DNA from: an uncultured Paracoccaceae bacterium
GTDB lineage: Bacteria > Pseudomonadota > Alphaproteobacteria > Rhodobacterales > Rhodobacteraceae
NCBI GenBank assembly: GCA_947493745.1
Contig: CANLSM010000001.1
Span: forward strand, 25,913-89,912
Length of the DNA stretch: 64,000 nt
Direction of reading: 5' to 3'
Below are positions 57,545-64,000 of the stretch, piece by piece (within the stretch, counting starts at the first letter, position 1; the number at the start of each line of letters is the position of its first letter). The translations under genes and the position numbers were made by a program. The notes below the pieces were generated by a model, which saw nothing but the letters and a program-made list of their open reading frames with translations, was not told the DNA's origin and did not search any database.

Positions 57545-58264
57545 ATGCGGCTTGATCAGGCGGTTGTGGCCGCAGGTCTCTGTGACAGCCGGTCGCGCGC
57601 GCAGGCGCTGATTGCGGCAGGCGTCGTGACAGTGGATGGACTGGTGGTTCGAAAAGCCTCGACAAAGGTGAATGGCGAGACGCTGGCACTGGCGGAGAAT
57701 CCGATCCCCTATGTCTCGCGTGCGGCGCTCAAACTGGCCCATGCACTCGACACATTCGGGCTGCATCCCGCCGGTCTGGCGCTTGACGTGGGTGCCTCGA
57801 CGGGCGGGTTTACCCAAGTGCTCCTGCAACGCGGCGCACGTGAGGTCTATTGCCTGGATGTCGGTCACGGCCAGTTGCATCCCAGTTTGGTGAGCGACCC
57901 CCGGGTACACAATCTGGAAGGTCTGAATGCCCGCGCGATGCCCGATGGACTTGTCCCGCCGGTTGACTGGATCGTTTCGGATGTCTCGTTCATCTCAGTG
58001 ACCAAGGCCCTGCCCGGCCCGCTATCGCTCGCCAAACCGGGGGGTCGGCTGGTTGCGTTGATCAAGCCACAGTTTGAGCTTGACCCGAGCCATATCGGAA
58101 AGGGTGGTATCGTCCGGAACGAAAGCTCGTGGGCCTTGGCCCGAACGAATGTCGGCACCTTTCTGACCGGAAACGGGTGGGTCGTGACAGGCGAGGCCGA
58201 CAGCCCTATCACCGGCGGCGACGGCAATCGAGAGTTTCTGATAACCGCGCGAAAATCCGACTAA
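57545..58264 (+). CDS. tlyA: TlyA family rRNA 2'-O-methyltransferase
   Basis: A 239-residue protein with an N-terminal S4 RNA-binding part (MRLDQAVVAAGLCDSRSRAQALIAAGVVTVDG) and an FtsJ-type SAM methyltransferase part (PYVSRAALKLAHALD, ALDVGASTGGFTQVLLQRGA, VSDVSFISVTKALP, LIKPQFEL). In other bacteria it methylates cytidines of 16S and 23S rRNA and can affect capreomycin response. The start one base after LysR is the only ATG fitting the family N-terminus. About 105 bases to the sigma factor gene follow with no clear terminator. Confidence 0.93.
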   Translation: MRLDQAVVAAGLCDSRSRAQALIAAGVVTVDGLVVRKASTKVNGETLALAENPIPYVSRAALKLAHALDTFGLHPAGLALDVGASTGGFTQVLLQRGAREVYCLDVGHGQLHPSLVSDPRVHNLEGLNARAMPDGLVPPVDWIVSDVSFISVTKALPGPLSLAKPGGRLVALIKPQFELDPSHIGKGGIVRNESSWALARTNVGTFLTGNGWVVTGEADSPITGGDGNREFLITARKSD

Positions 58265-58369
58265 AAAATCACGCAAATGTCAGCCGATCCAGAGACTTAC
58301 CCTTCAATTGGCTTTCTCAATCGGCTTCTATCCTGCTAGGATCGAAGGCAGAGGGATGAACGGGGTGGC

Positions 58370-58879
58370 ATGGACAATCGCGCCAGAATCAAGGCTGAGA
58401 TGATCGCGCTTCTGCCGCGTCTGCGCCGGTTTGCACGCACCTTGACCCGCTCGGACGCCGATGCGGATGATCTGGTGCAGGAGGCCTGCCTGAAGGCACT
58501 GGCCAATCACGCGCAATGGGACCCCTCGCAAGCGCTCGACCGGTGGCTTTTCCGGATCGCGCGCAATCACTGGTTCAGCGAGTTGCGCAAGCAGAAGGTG
58601 CGCACCGGAAAGGGCCAGATCCCGGCCGAAGATGCCACCGAGTTGCAGGTCGAGACCAAAGGCGAGGACCATGCCCTGGCCGCCCAGGTGCGCGGTCAGG
58701 TCCGTGCCTTGCCGCATGATCTGTCCTCCGTTCTGTTGCTGGTTTCGGTCGAGGGCTACAGTTACAAGGAAGCAGCAGAGTTTCTCACCATCCCGATCGG
58801 TACCGTCATGAGCAGAATTCACCGCGCCCGCAAGATCCTGAGCGAGGGCCTCCGAGACAAGGAGCCGGTGGCGTCATGA
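58370..58879 (+). CDS. ECF-type RNA polymerase sigma factor
   Basis: A 169-residue sigma factor with region 2 (LPRLRRFARTLTRSDADADDLVQEACLKALANHAQWD, then DRWLFRIARNHWFSELRKQK) and region 4 (LPHDLSSVLLLVSVEGYSYKEAAEFLTIPIGTVMSRIHRARK). The ATG at 58370 follows GGGGTGGC. Its stop overlaps the anti-sigma gene (ATGA), the usual pair. YceI and COG4315 genes lie convergently just beyond and may be in the regulon; no promoter motif was assigned. Confidence 0.94.
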   Translation: MDNRARIKAEMIALLPRLRRFARTLTRSDADADDLVQEACLKALANHAQWDPSQALDRWLFRIARNHWFSELRKQKVRTGKGQIPAEDATELQVETKGEDHALAAQVRGQVRALPHDLSSVLLLVSVEGYSYKEAAEFLTIPIGTVMSRIHRARKILSEGLRDKEPVAS

Positions 58880-59643
58880 CATCCCTGGGTGAAAAGCTGA
58901 GCGCCTATCTCGATGGCGAACTGTCCGATGCCGAAGCGAAATCCGTCGAGGATCTGCTGGAGCAGGATGCGGACGCTCGCGCCGAGTTTGACGCGCTGAT
59001 GGCCGCCGACCGCAGCGCATTGGAGCAATTCGAAGAGATGCTGACCGATCCGGTTCCACTGGCTCTGGCCTCTGCCATCAACCGGTCTGAAGAGCCTGCG
59101 CCTGTCCGGCAGGGACTGCCCGCGTGGGCGCAGATGGCGGCGGGTTTCGCCCTGATTGCCTTGGGAGGTTTCGGCGGATACCAGATTGCGGAAACAACTC
59201 GCGCGCCCGTACAGGTCGCAAGCGCGGGCTGGTTGCAGGATATCGCGGACTATCACGGCATCTATGCCAGCGAGACCCGCCATTTGGTCGAGGTCACGGC
59301 AGCCGAACCGGATCATATCGAGACATGGCTGGGCAACCGGGCGGGCGCGGAGTTCTCGATCCCCGACCTCGCCGATCAGGGCCTGACATTCCAGGGCGGT
59401 CGCCTGCTGGTTGCTGCCGGGAAGCCGGTTGCCCAGCTGATCTACACCACGGATGCGGGCGAGGTTTTTGCGCTTTGCCTCAGAGGCACGGAAAAGCCAT
59501 CAACAGACAGCTTTGATCAAACCACAATCGGGGCTTTCGACATGGTGTCCTGGCGAAACGACGGCGCGGATTATGTGGTTGTCGGACCTAAGGGCAGCGG
59601 CGCACTGGACGAGATGGCCAGGGCCGCTGCAGGCCGGGTCTGA
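58876..59643 (+). CDS. membrane anti-sigma factor without zinc motif
   Basis: A 255-residue protein. An N-terminal anti-sigma-like part (LSAYLDGELSDAEAKSVEDLLEQDADARAEFDAL) lacks the His-x3-Cys-x2-Cys zinc motif. One membrane helix follows at about residues 84-105 (WAQMAAGFALIALGGFGGYQIA), then a periplasmic part with DYHGIYASETRHLVEV and TDAGEVFALCLRG. The start overlaps the sigma gene. It should hold the sigma at the membrane until an envelope signal; the signal is unknown. Confidence 0.88.
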   Translation: MTSLGEKLSAYLDGELSDAEAKSVEDLLEQDADARAEFDALMAADRSALEQFEEMLTDPVPLALASAINRSEEPAPVRQGLPAWAQMAAGFALIALGGFGGYQIAETTRAPVQVASAGWLQDIADYHGIYASETRHLVEVTAAEPDHIETWLGNRAGAEFSIPDLADQGLTFQGGRLLVAAGKPVAQLIYTTDAGEVFALCLRGTEKPSTDSFDQTTIGAFDMVSWRNDGADYVVVGPKGSGALDEMARAAAGRV

Positions 59644-59649
59644 GGGGGC

Positions 59650-60219
59650 TCAGACCGGCTTTGACGTCATCAAAAGACGAATGGTGATCGGGAGATTGGT
59701 TGCAACCTCCGGGATCCCGGCAGTGCTGCCGAAGTCGCGACGGTCAATCTGACCGCTCAGATCAAACCCCGCCTCGAAGACGTCCGGGTTTGCATCGGAC
59801 GGGCCATAGCGGAAAACCTTTGCATCGAACTGAATGGGGCGCTCGACCCCCCGCAACGTGATCCGACCCAGAATATCCGCGGTGCTGGACGAGGTCTGGA
59901 CCAGCTTGTCGAGCTTGAAGGTGATCTCGGGATGACCTTTCGCATCCAGGTAATCAGGCGAGCGCACAAGGCGGTTCACAAGGCCCAGACCGGTCTCGAT
60001 ATCGCTGCTATTGACGCGGATCGCGGCTTTGGTGTTCTGCGGGCGTTTTTCGTCAAAGTCGATCGTACCACCGAAACTCTGAAATCTTACATTGACGCTG
60101 GAATTCCCCAGATAGCCCACCTTCACCGAAATCCGCGACCCGCTTTGGTCGAGATACCAGGGCGCGGCCGATGCCAGACCGGGAAGGATAAGTAGAATGA
60201 CAAGGGCGATAATACGCAT
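59650..60219 (-). CDS. YceI family periplasmic protein
   Basis: A 189-residue protein with a Sec signal peptide (MRIIALVILLILPGLASA, cut after Ala-Ser-Ala) and a lipocalin-like barrel: WYLDQSGSRISVKVGYLG, ASIRV-type strand KAAIRVNSSDIETGLGLVNR, DYLDAKGHPEITFK, GRITLRGVERPIQFDAKVF. YceI proteins bind isoprenoid-like lipids. The ATG at 60219 has GGAGAG before it; an upstream TTG was rejected. It lies 69 bases after the COG4315 gene, so both may be one operon, and is convergent with the anti-sigma gene. Confidence 0.9.
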   Translation of the reverse strand: MRIIALVILLILPGLASAAPWYLDQSGSRISVKVGYLGNSSVNVRFQSFGGTIDFDEKRPQNTKAAIRVNSSDIETGLGLVNRLVRSPDYLDAKGHPEITFKLDKLVQTSSSTADILGRITLRGVERPIQFDAKVFRYGPSDANPDVFEAGFDLSGQIDRRDFGSTAGIPEVATNLPITIRLLMTSKPV

Positions 60220-60288
60220 GGTAATCTCTCCAAATTTCAAGAAAGGGATCGAGGCGCCGGGGGCCGACCCGGCGCCTCCTGCTCAGGC

Positions 60289-60660
60289 TCAGGGACGTGC
60301 AACCGCCCAGGCACCGCCAACACCGTGGCCGGTTGTGTCGCCCGCACGACGGTCGTTCACCCAGAAATAGAGCGGCTGACCGTCCTTCGCCCATTGCATC
60401 GTGCCGTCATCACGCTTGATGACCGAGTAGGGGCCCTGCGCCTTGTCTGACGCATCCGCATAGAGTGGCGGCCAGCTTTGGGCGCATCCACCATTGCAGT
60501 TCGACTTGTTGGTGGCGTCCTTGGAGAACGTGTAGAGCGTCATACCGTTTTCACCAGCCAGCACCTTGCCGATTTTCGACTCGACGCTTGTGAACGTCGC
60601 GGCAAAGGCAGTGGTGGAGATCAGGAGAAAGGCGGAGGCAGTGGAAATCAGGGTTTTCAT
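60289..60660 (-). CDS. COG4315 secreted repeat protein
   Basis: A 123-residue protein with a signal peptide (MKTLISTASAFLLISTTAFA) and two Lipoprotein_15-type repeats: GKVLAGENGMTLYTFSKDATNKSNCNGGCAQSWPPL and QWAKDGQPLYFWVNDRRAGDTTGHGVGGAWAV. The CNGGC pair could form a disulphide. There is no lipobox Cys, so it is periplasmic or secreted. Function is unknown. It precedes the YceI gene and is near an ECF sigma pair, suggesting an envelope-stress set. The ATG at 60660 has AAAGGAA before it. Confidence 0.88.
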   Translation of the reverse strand: MKTLISTASAFLLISTTAFAATFTSVESKIGKVLAGENGMTLYTFSKDATNKSNCNGGCAQSWPPLYADASDKAQGPYSVIKRDDGTMQWAKDGQPLYFWVNDRRAGDTTGHGVGGAWAVARP

Positions 60661-60824
60661 TTGGCAGTTCCTTTTTTTTTCATCTCACAAGCCCTGTTCT
60701 TGTCCGGGCTCATCTGGAACTACGCGTCGTCTTCGGAATTTATTCTCAGAAATTTTCAACATTTTTTGCGGCCCGGTTTTCGGGGCCTTTGCGCTTGCTC
60801 CTCAAGGCGGATAGCAAGGGCATC

Positions 60825-62015
60825 ATGGGACGTATTGAAATCGAACATCTGGGGCTTCATGGCGATGGCCAGGCTGGTCAGCGCTTCTACCCGCTGACCC
60901 TCCCCGGCGATCAGATCGACGGTGAAAGCCTCGATCTGCTTGCGGCGTCACCGCACCGGGTTGAAGCCGGATGTCGGCATTTCGGAACCTGTGGCGGTTG
61001 TTCCGTGCAACATGCGAATGACGGCTTCGTCGCCGAGTGGAAAACCGGGATTGTCCGGAAAGCCCTGTCCGCGCACGGGCTGGAGGCCGAGTTCCTGCCC
61101 ATCGCGACATCCCCGCCGAAAAGCAGAAGGCGGGCGGGCTTTGCCGGACGCCGGACCAAGAAATCCGTGCAGATAGGGTTTCATCAACGCGGCAGCGATC
61201 AGCTGGTCGCGATAACGGAATGCATGGTTCTGCACCCAGAGCTCATGCAGGCGATACCGGCACTTGAGGAACTGACCCGGTCGGTCGCGTCCCGCAAGGG
61301 TGTGATCTCGCTCTCGGCAACGCGCTCGGATGCGGGCGTGGATATCGATATCGCAGACGCAAAGCCGCTCGATATCCATCTGCGGTCAGAGGTTGCACGC
61401 TTGGCGGAGGTTCATGATTTCGCGCGCGTCTCATGGGACGGCGAGGCGATCGTGACACGTCATCTGCCTGTGCAGAGTTTCGCCGGGCACGCAGTCATTC
61501 CTCCGCCCGGTGCCTTTCTGCAGGCCACCAGAGAGGGGGAGAACGCTCTCATCTCGGCGGTGATGCGGGGCATTGCAGGGGCCTCTCTCGCGGGTGATCT
61601 CTTTTGTGGATGCGGAACATTCACCCTGCCCATGGCGCAAGAGACCGAGGTCATGGCCTTTGAGGGGCTTGAAACTCAGACCGATGCGCTGATCGATGCA
61701 TGGCGGCACAGCACCGGGCTCAAACGGGTGGAGGCGATCGCTCGCGACCTTTTCAAGCGCCCGGTCCTGCACTCTGAAATGAAGCGCTGGGATGCAGTCG
61801 TAATTGACCCGCCCCGCGTCGGGGCGGAGGCCCAATGCGCCGAGATTTCCGCATCCGATATCGCCCGTGTCGTAAGCGTTTCCTGCAACCCGGTGAGCTT
61901 CGCGCGCGACGCCAGCATTCTGGCGGCTGCGGGTTTCAGGCTCGACTGGGTTCAGGTTGTGGATCAGTTCCGCTGGTCATCGCATGTGGAAGTGGCGGCA
62001 CAGCTGAGCCGCTGA
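60825..62015 (+). CDS. TrmA/RlmD family [4Fe-4S] uridine-C5 methyltransferase
   Basis: A 396-residue RNA methyltransferase. Three cluster Cys are close together: Cys50, Cys56 and Cys59 (AGCRHFGTCGGCSVQH), and a fourth Cys is in ITECMVLHP. The SAM part has GDLFCGCGTFTLPMAQ and DAVVIDPPRVGAEAQC, and the catalytic Cys354 is in SVSCNPVSFARD. It should methylate uridine in rRNA or tRNA; the exact site cannot be told. The ATG at 60825 follows AAGGG; a TTG at 60789 was rejected. Its last 80 bases overlap the 3' end of the convergent DUF4166 gene. Confidence 0.9.
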   Translation: MGRIEIEHLGLHGDGQAGQRFYPLTLPGDQIDGESLDLLAASPHRVEAGCRHFGTCGGCSVQHANDGFVAEWKTGIVRKALSAHGLEAEFLPIATSPPKSRRRAGFAGRRTKKSVQIGFHQRGSDQLVAITECMVLHPELMQAIPALEELTRSVASRKGVISLSATRSDAGVDIDIADAKPLDIHLRSEVARLAEVHDFARVSWDGEAIVTRHLPVQSFAGHAVIPPPGAFLQATREGENALISAVMRGIAGASLAGDLFCGCGTFTLPMAQETEVMAFEGLETQTDALIDAWRHSTGLKRVEAIARDLFKRPVLHSEMKRWDAVVIDPPRVGAEAQCAEISASDIARVVSVSCNPVSFARDASILAAAGFRLDWVQVVDQFRWSSHVEVAAQLSR

Positions 62016-63630
62016 CAGGTTCCAGCCACCCGCGATAGTACACAAGAAGCCCGGCAATCGGCGCGGAGAGGCGAACGTCAAAACAAAACCTCCCGTCCAG
62101 GGCATATTCCCGCGTTTCGCTGCCGGGCAGAAACCAGTGTGGCATCGGCACACCCAGACACCAGCCGCGACGGACAGGCATGCTCAGCACACCGTCGGTA
62201 ACCGGCAGGTCCATCTCGAAGCTGAAGGGGCCGAAACGTTCGCGAAACTTGCCCAGTCCGCTGGAACTGAGATACGAGCGGAAACGCTGACCGGCAAAAT
62301 CCCTGGTCCATGTCTCGCCATGCTCGGTCGTTTCCATCGTCACCTCAACCGGTATGGCGCGACCAGCCTGAGGAAACCGGAACACAGCCGCAAGGATGCG
62401 GGACAGAAGACCGGAACCTCGCTCGATTTGCGCCTCTCCGCGCATCACGCCAAGGCCCGGAACGGAATGGCCGGTCCGCACCTCCACGGGCAGCGCGGTC
62501 CAGTCGGGCCCCAGTGCCTTCTGGAAAAGGCTGGTCAAATGTCCCGAGTTTCGCCCACAACTGACGCTGAGGCGGCCAAGTGTCGCCTCGATATTGCCCC
62601 GCGTGAATTCTGCGAGACATGGGCGAGCGCCCGGAACTGGTGCCGTCTTGGCCCATGCATTGATCAGGTGAAGTGCCGGTATCGCAGGAATGTTTGGTCC
62701 GTCACCATCCGTTGCACGCAGCGTCCAGACATGCTCGGCCAGATCGCCGGTCTTGTCTGTGCCCGTCACCCTGACCTGCATCCCACCAGTGTCCGAGCCG
62801 AAGGGTTCCAGCCATCCCGCGATACGGTGCAGAAGCCTTGAGAACCGAGCCAGGTCGGGGATCAGCCCGCAACCGCGCAGCCAACTCAGCACCGAGAGGC
62901 TTCGCTGCATCACCTTGAGCTCAAGACCGGCCCGGAAAAGAACGGAGCCCGCCGCGAAATGCGCCGGAAAGAGGCGCAGGTCAGGCGCACCGATCAGAGC
63001 GGCCTGTCGGCGGATACCCTGCCCCAGATCATATGTCCTGGGCTGTGACCAGCATCGTACCCGGGTCCAGCGCCCCCCGACCCAGACGGACATGTCCTGT
63101 CCGATCTGAAGCAGGATCGCCTCGATGACCGAACGGCCCCGCGGCGCACGATTGCCCGGCAGGATCGCCATATCGATGAGGTCGATGCTGCGCAGATCTT
63201 CCGCAAGATCGGTGACAATCGCCGAAGACAACGCCGGAACTGACGAGACACCGGACAGGACGCAGACGCCTGCTGCAAGGGCTTCGCTGTCGAGTTCCCA
63301 GATGCCGTCACAGAAAGCAGCGTCATCGCTGAAGTCGAGATAGTGCGCACTGGCCCCAAGCGCCAATCGGGCAACCTTGTAGGGATCGCCCGAATAGGCC
63401 TGAAAGGGCCCCGCCGCATCGACCAGCACGTCCGGCCGGTGCCTTTCCAGTATGCGCCCCAGATCACCGTTCCGGTCTGCCATGACAGGTGTCCCGCCGA
63501 TCTTCTGACAAGTCCGATGAGCACGAATGTAGGAGCGGCTGGCGATCAGAACCTCGTGCCCATCCTCGATCAGCATTGCACCCAGTCGCGACCCGAAAAC
63601 GCCGGTGCCGCCAAGAATGAAGACGCGCAT
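61936..63630 (-). CDS. saccharopine-dehydrogenase-like Rossmann protein fused to DUF4166
   Basis: A 564-residue fusion. Residues 1-330 are an NAD(P)-binding part (VFILGGTGVFGSRLGAML, ADRNGDLGRILERHRPDVLVDAAGPFQ, SGVSSVPALSSAIVTDL). Residues about 380-545 are a DUF4166-like part (GPDWTALPVEVRTGHSV, RDFAGQRFRSYLSSSG, FSFEMDLPV, MPHWFLPGSETREY, YYRGWLEPV). No substrate is known. The ATG at 63630 starts exactly at the Rossmann motif, five bases after the aroC stop, so it is probably in the aroC operon. The last 27 codons overlap the convergent methyltransferase gene. Confidence 0.88.
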   Translation of the reverse strand: MRVFILGGTGVFGSRLGAMLIEDGHEVLIASRSYIRAHRTCQKIGGTPVMADRNGDLGRILERHRPDVLVDAAGPFQAYSGDPYKVARLALGASAHYLDFSDDAAFCDGIWELDSEALAAGVCVLSGVSSVPALSSAIVTDLAEDLRSIDLIDMAILPGNRAPRGRSVIEAILLQIGQDMSVWVGGRWTRVRCWSQPRTYDLGQGIRRQAALIGAPDLRLFPAHFAAGSVLFRAGLELKVMQRSLSVLSWLRGCGLIPDLARFSRLLHRIAGWLEPFGSDTGGMQVRVTGTDKTGDLAEHVWTLRATDGDGPNIPAIPALHLINAWAKTAPVPGARPCLAEFTRGNIEATLGRLSVSCGRNSGHLTSLFQKALGPDWTALPVEVRTGHSVPGLGVMRGEAQIERGSGLLSRILAAVFRFPQAGRAIPVEVTMETTEHGETWTRDFAGQRFRSYLSSSGLGKFRERFGPFSFEMDLPVTDGVLSMPVRRGWCLGVPMPHWFLPGSETREYALDGRFCFDVRLSAPIAGLLVYYRGWLEPVSGSAVPPLPHAMTSGTDPQPEPSRA

Positions 63631-63635
63631 GCGAT

Positions 63636-64000
63636 CTATCCGATATGGCCCCGGTTCTCGCCGATCTGACCACGGTGGAGCAGGAGGTGGTCGAGCAGAA
63701 CGCAAGCCATCATCGCCTCGCCCACGGGCACGGCCCGAATGCCAACGCACGGGTCGTGACGTCCCTTGGTGACAATCTCGGTCGTCTCGCCGGATTTCGT
63801 GATCGTGGCACGCGGTTTCAGGATCGAGGAGGTCGGCTTCACCGCAAACCGGCAGACGATCTCCTGGCCGGTCGAGATGCCACCAAGAATGCCGCCTGCG
63901 TGGTTGGAGTTGTAGACGGGTCCGTCCGGGCCCATGGCAATCTCGTCGGCATTGTCCTCCCCGGTCAGCGTGGCGGCACCCATGCCCGCGCCAATCTCGA
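63636..64000 (-). CDS. aroC: chorismate synthase, C-terminal end (5' truncated by the window)
   Basis: The frame is open to the right edge; about 121 C-terminal residues are visible. [49 protein letters not shown] and [28 protein letters not shown] are the well-known chorismate synthase signatures. It converts EPSP to chorismate with reduced FMN. The end HRGQIGEN is slightly shorter than in some relatives. The DUF4166 gene follows after five bases. Confidence 0.95.
   Translation of the reverse strand, partial: EIGAGMGAATLTGEDNADEIAMGPDGPVYNSNHAGGILGGISTGQEIVCRFAVKPTSSILKPRATITKSGETTEIVTKGRHDPCVGIRAVPVGEAMMACVLLDHLLLHRGQIGENRGHIG

Overview
The window is 64 kb of GC-rich alphaproteobacterial DNA. 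Gene content and order point to the Rhodobacteraceae/Roseobacter group and to an aerobic anoxygenic phototroph. It carries a type-2 (pheophytin-quinone) reaction centre cluster with hemA, a puh-bch superoperon, ppaA-ppsR and a puf operon. The oxygen-dependent enzymes AcsF and HemF are present, and the protein families are typical of the group. This assignment is inference from gene content; no rRNA or tRNA gene was seen.

Layout. 1-1950: the end of a CaiB-type CoA-transferase gene, a peptidoglycan-binding cysteine-peptidase-like protein and a RibD/DHFR-like reductase. 2088-6918: the Anbu/transglutaminase/alpha-E/permuted ATP-grasp cluster, thought to make or modify a peptide. 6948-11229: a hydantoinase-type catabolic locus, with SDR, DapA-like, racemase and VOC genes divergent from a complete hydantoinase. 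11300-13631: YaiI/YqxD, SelO and DUF4396. 13682-43215: the photosynthesis gene cluster. 43481-46434: a FIST sensor and histidine kinase pair. 46522-51303: hslO, a Nudix hydrolase, cca, two LysE exporters and soxR with its operator and a DUF1127 target. 51306-57543: hemF, two fused ABC exporters, a second DUF1127 gene and a LysR regulator. 57545-64000: tlyA, an ECF sigma/anti-sigma pair, YceI and COG4315 secreted proteins, an Fe-S RNA methyltransferase, an SDR-DUF4166 protein and the end of aroC.

The photosynthesis cluster has three transcription blocks. Leftward from 28821 run bchF-N-B-H-L-M-lhaA-puhABC-orf-acsF-puhE-hemA, nearly all overlapping by ATGA or separated by a few bases. Rightward from 29099 run ppaA-ppsR-bchG-pucC-like-bchP-idi. 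Leftward from 43215 run bchC-X-Y-Z-pufQ-B-A-L-M and a 50-codon pufX-like gene, ending in a strong terminator that faces idi. TGT-N12-ACA PpsR operators sit before bchF/ppaA, as a tandem pair over the bchC promoter, and at the 5' end of bchG. No carotenoid (crt) genes, no bchI/bchD and no pufC are present. The crtE/crtF position beside bchC is taken by the FIST-kinase pair.

Read together, the cluster supplies 5-aminolevulinate, the protoporphyrin-to-bacteriochlorophyll branch except Mg-chelatase BchI/D, the LH1-reaction centre and its assembly factors, and the redox/light/B12 regulators PpsR and PpaA. SoxR, an FNR-like box before hemF and the possible NO/haem-sensing FIST pair add redox inputs around it. 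No gene-free stretch exceeds about 280 bases. I saw no CRISPR array, insertion sequence or integrase.
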